A stretch of 9,558 nt of DNA from Bacillota bacterium. Lineage in GTDB: Bacteria; Bacillota_E; Sulfobacillia; Sulfobacillales; Sulfobacillaceae. The notes below the pieces were generated by a model. It searched no databases, was not told the origin of the DNA, and worked only from the letters and a program-made list of their open reading frames with translations. Within the stretch, counting starts at the first letter, position 1. Each line of letters begins with the position of its first letter. Shown here in pieces: positions 1-8,000 of this stretch. The stretch lies in contig JAKADJ010000069.1 in assembly GCA_021820645.1 (NCBI GenBank), positions 1 through 9,558 on the forward strand, read 5' to 3'. Both the position numbers and the translations under genes were made by a program.

Positions 1-105
1 ACATTTGATCAGAGTGTTGAGAGCTTCCTCGCGGCTCGGCACGAATCGCACTGGAAAGCCTTTGAGGACCGGCTGACGTTCCTGAGGGATCAACCCGATG
101 CCTAA
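1..105 (+). CDS. 3' end of an unrecognised gene upstream of recQ (partial)
   Basis: An open frame enters from the left edge in frame 1 and stops at TAA 103-105, giving the last 34 residues (starting TFDQSVESFLAARHES and ending FLRDQPDA). The piece is charged and looks helical, with no motif that I recognise, so no function is proposed. Its stop overlaps the recQ start in the string ATGCCTAA (98-105), an 8-nt overlap. This is typical of co-transcribed genes and suggests translational coupling with recQ. The start and most of the gene lie outside the window. The overlap is what makes this a likely real gene end rather than a chance frame. Confidence 0.6.
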   Translation, partial: TFDQSVESFLAARHESHWKAFEDRLTFLRDQPDA

Positions 106-2182
106 TCGGCATGCGCTAGGGATTTCTGCAGTGCATAGTATTTTGACCGAACGGTTTGGTCTGAGGAGTTTTCGCCCGCTTCAAGAGGAAATTGTGTTTC
201 GGGCACTCGCGGGCGAATCTCAAGTGGCGGTGTTACCGACCGGTTCTGGAAAATCTCTCTGCTATCAACTGCCGAGTTTGCTTTTGCCGCATCCCACGGT
301 CGTGATTTCCCCCCTGATTGCCTTGATGAAAGACCAAGTAGACAGTCTGGCGGCGCGGGGCATTCGTGCTAACGCATTGACTGGACGACTGACGGTCACA
401 GAACAGCAGCAGATTATCCAGGACTGGGAATTGGGCCGAGTCCCCTTATTGTTTTTAGCACCCGAGCGATTGCAACATCCCGAACTGCTTAAGGCCTTGG
501 ACCGGGGCATTAAAACGAGCTTGTTGGTCGTCGATGAAGCCCACTGCATTTCCGAGTGGGGCCACGATTTCCGGCCTGATTATCGTCGTATCCGAGAATT
601 TCGCACCCGGGCCGGGAACCCCCCGGTGATGGCTTTGACGGCGACGGCATCGCCCCGTGTGCGCCGCGATATCGTCTATCAGTTGGCCTTACCGGAGGAA
701 CACTTGATCCAACATGAGTTTTCCGTGGATCGCCCGAACCTGCACTTTGGGGTGCAGGTGGCTCCGTCGACGCGCGAACAACGCAAACTTGTGACCGCAA
801 TGATCCGGGCCACGGCGCGGCCGGTCATTGTCTATGCGGGAACCCGCAGACAGGCGGAAGAATGGGGAGAATGGCTAGGACAAGACCTCCCTCAAGCGGT
901 CGCAGTGTACCACGCGGGCTTGGGGGAATCCACGCGGACTCGGGTTCAAGACGATTTCGTCTCCGGACGTGTGCCCGTTGTGGTAGCGACTACGGCCTTT
1001 GGAATGGGCATTAACCGGCATGATGTAGGGCAGGTCATTCACGTAACGGTACCGGAGTCGTTGGCCGCCTATTATCAGGAAGTAGGGCGGGGCGGACGCG
1101 ACGGGGAGCCTGCCAATGTCCAGATGTATATTCGGTATCGCGACCTGGAACACCGGGAAACTCGGATTGAAATGAGTGAACCTCAATTAACGCAGGTGGA
1201 GCGGATCTTAGCAGGGATGCAGCATCTGCCTCTCAATCGACGGGTGCGGTGGGAACTTGAAGACGACGATCTCCAGGCCTCTTTAGTGATGGCCGCGTTG
1301 CATGAGATGCAGATGGTCACGGTGGGAGACCGATTAGGACGCACCGTGGCATTGACTCGGCTCGCCGATTTGGATGAACTTACCGCCCAATCGATTTGGA
1401 ATCGGCTGGACCAACGTCATCGATATCGTCAAGAGCAATTTCGACTGATGAAAGGATATGTGCTCGGAACAGAGTGTCGTCGCCGGACGATTGGGCAATA
1501 TTTTGGGCAAAACCTCCCGAGTAAAGGGGAAGGATGTTGTGACATCTGTGATGGTGGCGCGAGTGATGTCGGGCCCAACCCCGATTGGTCGTTAGTTGCG
1601 GAACTCCGGAACTGGCGGGCGAAGATTGCGGTCCAATTGGACGTTCCTCCCTATCGGGTCCTCGATGACCGGGCCATTCAGTCGTTGGCTACGGCGGTTC
1701 CTCAGACCCTTCCCGCGTTACGCTTGTGTCCCGGCATTGGTCCGGTAAAACTGGCTCGCTACGGCGAGGAACTCCTCGCCTTACTGAGACCATTTGCCTC
1801 GGGTCAGACCGCGTCTGGCGATCCCGCTGAGCTTTTGGTCACACCGAAAGCATTAGCCATCGCGATGTTTCGGGAAGGGGTGCCGATCGACGAGGTGACA
1901 CGGCGAGTGGCCCGTTCTCATAGCACGGTGGTCGGTTACTTAGTGGAGTGGGTGGAGAGTATGGATGTCGAAGATTGGAGGAGCTACGTATTGCGAATCC
2001 TCCCCGATGCTCTCTTTGCGACCATCGCGGCCGAATTTCAACAACGGGGCGCGGATCGGTTGCGACCTATATTCGAATCGTTAGAGGGACATTGTTCTTA
2101 TGACACATTGCGGGTGGCCCAAGCCGTGTTTCGCCGAAAATCTATTTCTCATCCTTTTCTCATGGGAACTACGACATCATAA
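98..2182 (+). CDS. recQ: RecQ-family ATP-dependent DNA helicase with HRDC and C-terminal HTH domains
   Basis: A 3'-5' superfamily 2 DNA helicase expected to unwind recombination and repair intermediates in the cytoplasm, 694 aa. Visible motifs in order: Q-like motif around FRPLQ (25-29); Walker A PTGSGKS (47-53); DEAH box (146-149) followed by the RecQ signature CISEWGHDFRPDY (150-162); motif III TATA (181-184); motif V ATTAFGMGIN (297-306); motif VI YYQEVGRGGRDG (325-336). A zinc-binding RQC region has Cys460, Cys480, Cys481 and Cys484; the adjacent CC-DIC arrangement resembles WRN-type helicases more than E. coli RecQ. Next come an HRDC-like segment (about 497-567) and a C-terminal helix-turn-helix region (about 580-680) of the kind found at the end of many Gram-positive RecQ proteins. 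The ATG at 98 has a GAGG-type ribosome site 10 nt upstream and overlaps the preceding gene's stop. Assignment to RecQ is secure; orthology to a particular B. subtilis paralogue is not. Confidence 0.95.
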   Translation: MPNRHALGISAVHSILTERFGLRSFRPLQEEIVFRALAGESQVAVLPTGSGKSLCYQLPSLLLPHPTVVISPLIALMKDQVDSLAARGIRANALTGRLTVTEQQQIIQDWELGRVPLLFLAPERLQHPELLKALDRGIKTSLLVVDEAHCISEWGHDFRPDYRRIREFRTRAGNPPVMALTATASPRVRRDIVYQLALPEEHLIQHEFSVDRPNLHFGVQVAPSTREQRKLVTAMIRATARPVIVYAGTRRQAEEWGEWLGQDLPQAVAVYHAGLGESTRTRVQDDFVSGRVPVVVATTAFGMGINRHDVGQVIHVTVPESLAAYYQEVGRGGRDGEPANVQMYIRYRDLEHRETRIEMSEPQLTQVERILAGMQHLPLNRRVRWELEDDDLQASLVMAALHEMQMVTVGDRLGRTVALTRLADLDELTAQSIWNRLDQRHRYRQEQFRLMKGYVLGTECRRRTIGQYFGQNLPSKGEGCCDICDGGASDVGPNPDWSLVAELRNWRAKIAVQLDVPPYRVLDDRAIQSLATAVPQTLPALRLCPGIGPVKLARYGEELLALLRPFASGQTASGDPAELLVTPKALAIAMFREGVPIDEVTRRVARSHSTVVGYLVEWVESMDVEDWRSYVLRILPDALFATIAAEFQQRGADRLRPIFESLEGHCSYDTLRVAQAVFRRKSISHPFLMGTTTS

Positions 2183-2243
2183 GACAAAAAACGCGGCCAC
2201 GGATCGAATAGGATAGATGAGTCCGATCGCGACAAATGCCTCG

Positions 2244-2274
2244 GGTAACCTAAAAGTGATTTTGGCGTTATACT
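2244..2274 (+). promoter_or_regulatory. Possible promoter of the small membrane protein gene
   Basis: TATACT at 2269-2274 is a good -10 hexamer, but no matching sigma-A -35 lies 16-18 nt upstream. An alternative reading is an extracytoplasmic-function sigma promoter: GGTAAC at 2244-2249, a 16-nt spacer, then CGTT at 2266-2269, which resembles the general GTAAC/CGTC layout. Either would give a leader of about 65 nt before the ATG at 2347. The rest of the 164-nt gap after recQ shows no clear terminator. Confidence 0.3.
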
Positions 2275-2346
2275 GGTAGGTGAGGAGGGCGCGGTAGTTT
2301 GTGACAGGGATTCACTGGGAAGACGTAAGTCAAGGAGGATCGTCCT

Positions 2347-2730
2347 ATGCGACTGGCAGCATTTTTGTTCGGCCTATTTGGAACATTGACGGCGACGGCG
2401 ATAGCGATCTTAGAAATTTTACTCCGCGGTGTTCATCCCGTGGGAGTGAGTATCTCCACGGCTGAGGCGATACGGTCATTAGCTCTGATCTGGGCCGTCT
2501 TGATGTCCATCGTGTCAATGGTTTTAGTGTTTCGGTGGCAGAAAGCCGCGGCAGCGGTATTGGTGCTCGCTATGGGACTCGAATACTTCGGGTCTCCAAC
2601 GTTTTGGTATTTCCCGACCGCTTTTTGGGTGGTCTCGGTCCTGGTTGCGGTCACGGCGGCATTTTGGCCACCACGCGCATCCCAGGCGGATACCAAAGAG
2701 TCCCGGTCCCATTTATGGGACGTGGGCTAG
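2347..2730 (+). CDS. Small integral membrane protein, probably four helices, function unknown
   Basis: A 127-aa hydrophobic protein with a strong ribosome site AAGGAGGA (2332-2339) 7 nt before the ATG, so it is very probably expressed. Predicted membrane segments by eye are residues 4-26, 41-62, 67-83 and 89-107. They are followed by a polar tail (108-127) with mixed charges. I see no catalytic or metal-binding motif. The length and four-helix layout resemble small DUF4064-like membrane proteins, but I cannot confirm membership. It is alone on its strand, converges on the terpene synthase gene with only 2 nt between the two stop codons, and has its own possible promoter. No function is assigned. 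Confidence 0.8.
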   Translation: MRLAAFLFGLFGTLTATAIAILEILLRGVHPVGVSISTAEAIRSLALIWAVLMSIVSMVLVFRWQKAAAAVLVLAMGLEYFGSPTFWYFPTAFWVVSVLVAVTAAFWPPRASQADTKESRSHLWDVG

Positions 2731-2759
2731 GTTTAAGGGGCGCGGCCCATTCGGGCCGC
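2706..2759. terminator. Two adjacent hairpins at a convergent gene end
   Basis: Two perfect inverted repeats flank the junction of the converging genes. GTCCCA/TGGGAC (2706-2711 and 2716-2721) has a 4-nt loop, and GCGGCCC/GGGCCGC (2742-2748 and 2753-2759) has a 4-nt loop. The first lies inside the last codons of the plus-strand gene and just 3' of the minus-strand stop; the second does the reverse. Neither is followed by a T-run on either strand, so they are not classic intrinsic terminators. A bidirectional terminator or transcript-end protector is the likeliest role. Confidence 0.45.
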
Positions 2760-3788
2760 CAGCCATACCCCGATGCTGATACTTCCCCCGCTCGCTAAGA
2801 GACCGCAGGTCGGGCGGTCGATCTGATGGCGAATTTTTCGATCGGATAAGTAAAACCCCAACAATCCTCGTGTCACATACCGGTGAAAGGCAGAGTCCGG
2901 GAGGCGTGTGGCTTCGTGTTGAGCCGTCCGATAGATGAATTGGATCCGGTCAACGGCGGTGGCGTAGTCCTGATAGTAACCCACGAAGTTCAGATCTCCG
3001 CCTAACAGATCTTCCTCACGATCAATCAGGTAATCCAGCAAAATGTGTAAAGAGCCAATCCATGGAAAGTAGAGGTTCTGCACTAAGAGGACTATGGAGG
3101 GTGACGGTACATCGGTGGCTGCTAGATTTAGCAGGGCGAATAGTCCCAGAGTGGAGCCGGCTGCTGCAGCAAATTCCCACCACTGAAGGCCGTACTGGGC
3201 TCCGCCTTCTCGTTGAAACCATGCGCTTAATGCGGGGACTCGGGTCTCTAAGGGGCCATGTTTGAATACCTGGAGGTCGACGTAAAGTTCCGCTAGCCGA
3301 CCCATCGCCTCCTGTACGCCAGAATAACCAGGGAACTGGTGAAGACTCGTATGACAAGCGCGTATGAGCCTTTGGATATACCCGCCGTCGTCCTGATGCG
3401 GGTGCAGGGCATAATAGTCCCCTATTGGCGTGTCCATCGCTATGGCATCCAAAAGCGACTGGTGAAGCCGACGAAGGTTCTCGGGATCTTGCGATGGGCC
3501 GCGGTCGGTAACCGTATCCAGATAATCACAAAGAGTTTGGTAGGGAATGAGGAACTCCATGACGTGACCTTTTGGGTCTCGGGAAGGTGCACCAAAGACT
3601 CCACCCCCTTCGCAGTGAAACTGTTTATGGGTTAAGGAGTCGAGCGCTTGTTCACGCAAGGCCGGATGGGGAATCTCTTCCGCCCACGATCGGATCTCCG
3701 CGAGTGACTGTATCACCCGTGGGCGAACGGATCGAAAATATTCAGTGCCCCAGCGCCAAGAACGCAGGAACTCATTTGCTGTCGCCAT
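2733..3788 (-). CDS. ytpB: DUF2600 / YtpB-like terpene synthase (tetraprenyl-beta-curcumene synthase family)
   Basis: A 351-aa protein of the family that in Bacillus cyclises all-trans heptaprenyl diphosphate to tetraprenyl-beta-curcumene, a precursor of C35 terpenoids. The enzyme is a class-I-type terpene cyclase without a standard DDxxD box. Family marks seen here are QFHCEGGGVFG (56-66), an aspartate-rich stretch CDYLDTVTDR (87-96; Asp88, Asp91, Asp95) and a second acidic helix LDYLIDREED (251-260; Asp252, Asp256, Glu258, Glu259, Asp260) followed by LNFVGYYQDY. These are the probable magnesium/diphosphate-binding elements. The length is close to the B. subtilis protein. The ATG at 3788 has a GAGGGGG ribosome site about 8 nt upstream. 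It lies 56 nt downstream of the lipoprotein gene on the same strand with no clear terminator between them, so co-transcription is possible. No heptaprenyl synthase or squalene-hopene-type cyclase is in the window, so the exact product is unproven. Confidence 0.85.
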   Translation of the reverse strand: MATANEFLRSWRWGTEYFRSVRPRVIQSLAEIRSWAEEIPHPALREQALDSLTHKQFHCEGGGVFGAPSRDPKGHVMEFLIPYQTLCDYLDTVTDRGPSQDPENLRRLHQSLLDAIAMDTPIGDYYALHPHQDDGGYIQRLIRACHTSLHQFPGYSGVQEAMGRLAELYVDLQVFKHGPLETRVPALSAWFQREGGAQYGLQWWEFAAAAGSTLGLFALLNLAATDVPSPSIVLLVQNLYFPWIGSLHILLDYLIDREEDLLGGDLNFVGYYQDYATAVDRIQFIYRTAQHEATRLPDSAFHRYVTRGLLGFYLSDRKIRHQIDRPTCGLLASGGSISIGVWLAARMGRAP

Positions 3789-3844
3789 GCCTTACCCCCT
3801 CTCGTCCAGACCTTCTAGTATGAGTTTATGCCAGGCCCGGCCAC

Positions 3845-4930
3845 TTATTTCCCAGGGACTTTGCCAATGGGCAAAAAGTCGAGTCCATCGGGCCGGCTGA
3901 GATATCCGGGGGCACTCCCAGCCACCCCAGTATGTCCGTATTGCCATACAATCTTGTTGGTTTTCGGATTGATAACAATCACCCGATCGTTATAGTCATC
4001 GTTGAGAAGAATATTTCCGTTCGACAGTTCAACCGCCAGCGAGGGGTTGTGCAACATGCCGGGTCCCGAGGTGACATAGTACTTCCAGAGAATGTGCAAA
4101 GTGGGTCCCGGGGCAACCTTCAAGATCATCCCAGGATTGGTGTAAGAGACCACGATGATGTTTCCATGGGGGGTGAAATTGGCATCCGATGGATAATTCA
4201 GCGGCAACGTCAGTTGCCACATGACTTGGCCGGCCTTATTAAGCAAAATGATATGGCTCCCGGAAATTTCCGTCACCAACATCTCGCCATGCGGACCCGG
4301 GAAGTCGCCATTGGGCGCGCCATAGGTAGTGGGCGGGTTCGGATTGTAAACGCCGGTTTGTCCATATTGTTTGACGATTTTCTTGGTGGCGCGATTAATA
4401 AAGAGAATCCGCTGGTTACGAATATCGGCGGTCGTCACGATGCCGTTATTATGGAGGATTGCGTCATCGGGGTAATTCAACTCTCCGGGGCCAGACCCCT
4501 CAACGCCCGGCACACCATACTGCCAGACCACTTTCTTTTTCTTGATGCTAATAATCGCCACCGTACCGTTAGTTTCTTCGTTGGTGATGATCTCCTTGTA
4601 ATGTTGTCCATAGCCCGGGCCAAAAAATGCGTCATCCGGCATTTTAAAGGGCAGGTTTGGGGTCGTGCCTGGAGACGGAAATTGCCAGACAATACGTTTT
4701 CCAGGCGTGACAATGAGAATCCGGTTATTCAGCGAATCTGCAATCAACACGTCTCCGGGTAGAATCGACGAATGAGTGTGACTCCGCCACGGGTACTTCA
4801 TCGACACGTTCGGAGTGGAAGGGGTCTTTTTGTTAACCGGCTGCGGTTTGGGGGTGGCTGTGGTGCCGCAGGCCGCCAGACCCAATGCTAAAAGTAGTGC
4901 TCCTGCTACACCTTTTGGTGATTGTGTCAT
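3845..4930 (-). CDS. Secreted lipoprotein with a six-bladed beta-propeller (NHL/PQQ-like repeats)
   Basis: A 361-aa exported protein. The N-terminus has a short signal peptide with hydrophobic core AGALLLALGL and lipobox LAAC, predicting lipid attachment at Cys21, followed by a Pro/Lys/Thr-rich linker (about 22-45). The rest consists of about six repeats, roughly 59-102, 112-158, 163-209, 216-251, 256-302 and 305-352. Each repeat carries a strand like ILIxTP or VIVINP, then KIVWQYG, and often a PDD/PDG turn. This is the pattern of a beta-propeller of the NHL or PQQ-like type, probably on the outer face of the cell membrane. No catalytic residues are evident; binding of a ligand, metal or protein partner is plausible but unknown. 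The ATG at 4930 is preceded by a full AGGAGGT ribosome site only 3 nt away, a rather short spacing. It lies upstream of the YtpB-like gene. Confidence 0.85.
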   Translation of the reverse strand: MTQSPKGVAGALLLALGLAACGTTATPKPQPVNKKTPSTPNVSMKYPWRSHTHSSILPGDVLIADSLNNRILIVTPGKRIVWQFPSPGTTPNLPFKMPDDAFFGPGYGQHYKEIITNEETNGTVAIISIKKKKVVWQYGVPGVEGSGPGELNYPDDAILHNNGIVTTADIRNQRILFINRATKKIVKQYGQTGVYNPNPPTTYGAPNGDFPGPHGEMLVTEISGSHIILLNKAGQVMWQLTLPLNYPSDANFTPHGNIIVVSYTNPGMILKVAPGPTLHILWKYYVTSGPGMLHNPSLAVELSNGNILLNDDYNDRVIVINPKTNKIVWQYGHTGVAGSAPGYLSRPDGLDFLPIGKVPGK

Positions 4931-4933
4931 AAG

Positions 4934-4940
4934 ACCTCCT
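4934..4940 (-). promoter_or_regulatory. Ribosome binding site of the lipoprotein gene
   Basis: AGGAGGT on the minus strand is a complete anti-16S match, but only 3 nt (CTT) separate it from the ATG at 4930-4928. It supports this start, since the signal peptide begins directly after it. Confidence 0.7.
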
Positions 4941-4980
4941 AAGGGCCGAGACGGCGCAAGTTTTACGTCTAGGATGACCT

Positions 4981-5013
4981 ATTTTAGCATGGGTTATTTC
5001 CCCAAGATATCTT
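4981..5013 (-). promoter_or_regulatory. Probable promoter of the lipoprotein gene, with palindrome over the -35 position
   Basis: On the minus strand TGCTAAAAT (4989-4981) is an extended -10 element (TG-N-TAAAAT). The -35 position 17 nt upstream reads TATCTT, a poor match, but extended -10 promoters can work without a good -35. This -35 region is half of a perfect 10-nt palindrome AAGATATCTT (5004-5013), which could be an operator. The predicted leader is about 45 nt. Confidence 0.4.
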
Positions 5014-5018
5014 AGATG

Positions 5019-5055
5019 CGCGGGGAAGGACTCGAAAAATCCATCCGTCCCCGCG
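5019..5055 (-). terminator. Hairpin downstream of the tricorn gene
   Basis: Perfect 8-nt arms CGCGGGGA (5019-5026) and TCCCCGCG (5048-5055) enclose a 21-nt loop that contains a further short GGA/TCC pairing. It begins about 18 nt past the tricorn stop codon (5075-5073) in the direction of transcription. No T-run follows on the minus strand, so it may be a weak or factor-assisted terminator, or a transcript-stabilising structure, for the ybaK-pcp-tricorn operon. Confidence 0.45.
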
Positions 5056-5072
5056 TTTGGAGGTAGAGGAAG

Positions 5073-8000
5073 CTAAGAACGAGGAGGAAGCTTTCCCGGT
5101 GCCAAGTGAGGTCGGGTTCCGAACTCTGGCAAACGGGCAGGGTCACGCTCCAATAACTGGAGGACTTCCTCAATGGTGCGTTCTAACTGCACATCGTGGC
5201 CCGCGGCATAGTCTTGGGGGGTGTTTTCGACTACGATGTCTGGGTCTACACCATAGTTTTCAACTCCCCAGCCTACGTCTTGGAACCAGTAGGAATACTC
5301 GGGCTGTGAGGTCATCGAGCCATCGACCAAGGCGTACCGCACATCAATACCGATGACCCCACCCCAGGTACGGGTTCCCAGTAAAGGGCCGAGCTTCATT
5401 AACTGAAACGCTTTACTGAAGATGTCGCCATCGGAACCGGCATTCTGGTTGGTTAATGCTACGATGGGGCCTAACACACTCTCCGATGGATAGGGGTAGG
5501 GGCGCCCATGGCGGGGAATGTCGTACGCAATGCGTTTTCTTCCCAAGGTTTGTAGAATCAAAGGGGATACGTGGCCACCTCCATTGAATCGAATGTCGAC
5601 GATGAGCGCCTCGTGATGGACTTCGGATAAATATGCCCGATAAAACTCTGAGAATCCTCGGGCACCCATGTCGGGAATATGCACATAGCCCACCCGATTG
5701 TCGGTGGCTTGGTGCACCCAGGCACGGTTCTCTGCCACCCATTCTCGGTAACGCGCGATTTGTTCCTGGTCGAGGGGCTTAACCACCACGGTTCGTGTCT
5801 TTAGATGGGGGTCGCCTGAAGCCAAAATCGTCAACGCGACTTCCTCTCCTGCCGTATCCACGAGCCATAGCTGCGGGGGTATCTCACGACTCACGGGATG
5901 CCCATTGACGGCGACAATGACGTCTCCTACTACCACATTAATCCCTGGGGACTGGAGTGGGGAATGGCTTTGGTCTTCAAAGCTGTCGCCCTTCACAATG
6001 TGCGTAATGCGGTATCCGTGGGACTCTTCATCCCACCGAAAATCCGCTGCGAGTGATCCCACCTGGTGTTTGGGTTCGGACCGATAATCGCCACCCATTT
6101 CATAGGCGTGCGAGGTGCCTAATTCTCCTTGCATTTCCCACATCAGATCCGACAATTCGCCACGGGTGGCCACGCGCGGTAAAAGAGCCAGGTAGCGATC
6201 GTAGATGGCATTCCAGTCGGTCCCTGACATGTTTTGAGTCCAGAAGTTGTTGCGCATGAGACGCCAAGCTTCTCGGAGCATTTGATTCCATTCCGCGCCG
6301 CGATCGACCCGTAACACAATCCGATCAAGGTCTACCAACCCACTGTCTTTCCCGGGCTTCACTTCTTTGGGGTCGACTTTTTGGCCCGCCTTCAGTACGC
6401 GCAATTTTCGCCGTTGGGCGATTACCATCAGCGTCCGGTCGTCATTGAGGTGAAATCCGTAGACTTTGTCGGCTATGGTTTCAGTTTTTCGGGTCTTCCA
6501 GTCAAATCCGTGGAGCGTGGCGCGAGCCTCTTCGCTTTGTCCCATACCGGTTCTGGAAAGGCGTCCCTCGGGCTCCACGGTGGTCCAAAATACGTGTGTG
6601 GCGGAGGCGCCGAGTTGTCGATATTGTCCCTCTTCTACTGGAAACGCTAACACGCGGTCTTCAATGCCGTCGGTATCAATTTTTGTCACCAAGGGCCCGT
6701 TATCGGCCTCGTCGGGATTCGGTGATTTCGACTCGATCAAAGGACTCGACTCGAGCAAGAACGGCGAGGTCCGATCGGCCTGTAAAGGGATTAAATAGGG
6801 TTTACCACCTTTGGTGAAGTTGTAGTCAAAGCGCAAGGTGTCGGGAATCGGGTCAAAGGTCCGGTAGGACAGAAAATAGAGATAGCGGCCTTTGGGATCA
6901 AAGAAGGGGTGTCCGTCTGCAAATTGCGGGCGCGTGGCATCCAGATGACGGTTTTCCGACAGGCTATAAAGCCTGATGGAACTAGTGTGTTCGGTATGTG
7001 GGAAATCATAGGCAATCCATCGGCTATCTGGAGACCAGTCAAGGCTGGTGATGCGTGCTTGCAAAGACGTATCCACGAGTTTGGTGGTCAAGGCTTTAAG
7101 ATCTGCCAACCACAGTTCCATCCGTTCGTTGGTTAGTGCGGCAAATTGACCATCGGGCGATATTTCCATTGTTTCGACGTGACCCAAGTCATGTCCAACA
7201 AAGCGAACTGGAGGTTCTGTGCTATCGATGCAGTGGACTTCGAGAACCTCTTCACCGCCATCGTCGGAGATGGTGACCATGCCGCTGTCGTCCGGGAGCC
7301 ACCGCGACAAGCGATAACGCACCCCATCGGTCGCCCCCACGGTGTACACGGGACCGTGCCATGGGCCCATCTGAAAGAGTTTGCCTCGTGCTGTGATAGC
7401 AATGCGGCTGCCGTCGCCATTGGCGGTGGCTTCGGTCACGTATTGTTCGGCACGCGGGTAAATGGGTTCCCGTTGCGTACGCTGGCTTCGGTAATCCACG
7501 GCAATATGGGTATTCTCGCCCAAAGCGGGATCAAAGACGTAGAGAGTGGCGCCGGCATGATACACGATGCGGGTGCCATCGGTTTTGGCGTTTCGGGCAT
7601 AATAGGTATCGTGATCGGTGTGTCGTCTAAGATCGGTTCCTGTGGGGGTCATGGAATACAGATTGCCATAGCCTTCATGATCGCTGAGAAAATAAATCCG
7701 CTGCCCAATCCACATGGGTGACGTGAAATTTCCGCGGACGCCGTCATATTGGGTGAACCTGCCGGAACCATCGGCGTCAATCCAGAGTTGTCCGGCTGTA
7801 CCTCCGCGATAACGTTTCCACAATGCAGGATCGGCCGTGTAGCGACCGAGAACAACACCTCCCGAACCCCCAAACCCGATGCTTTGAGCCGGACCATACG
7901 GAAGTTTTTGAGGTTCTCCACCTTCCGGGTCGATGGTATAGAGATTAAACCACGGCCGAAATGGGGTGCCGTAATTACTGGCCACGACGACGTGTCCTTG

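Noticed and set aside
2217..2279. 20-codon open frame in the gap after recQ
   Set aside because: It is too short and without a proper ribosome site or recognisable sequence; it overlaps the possible promoter.
2433..2798. Overlapping open frames on both strands across the small membrane protein gene
   Set aside because: They lack ribosome sites and hydrophobic or domain patterns; the frame at 2347-2730 has a strong AAGGAGGA and membrane segments.
3932..4762. 276-aa plus-strand open frame opposite the lipoprotein gene
   Set aside because: It is antisense to a gene with a clear lipobox, repeats and ribosome site. The translation shows no domain logic, and its start has no convincing ribosome site.
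7146..7721. 191-aa plus-strand open frame opposite the tricorn gene
   Set aside because: It is fully inside the tricorn propeller region on the other strand, and its sequence mirrors that coding frame rather than any family.
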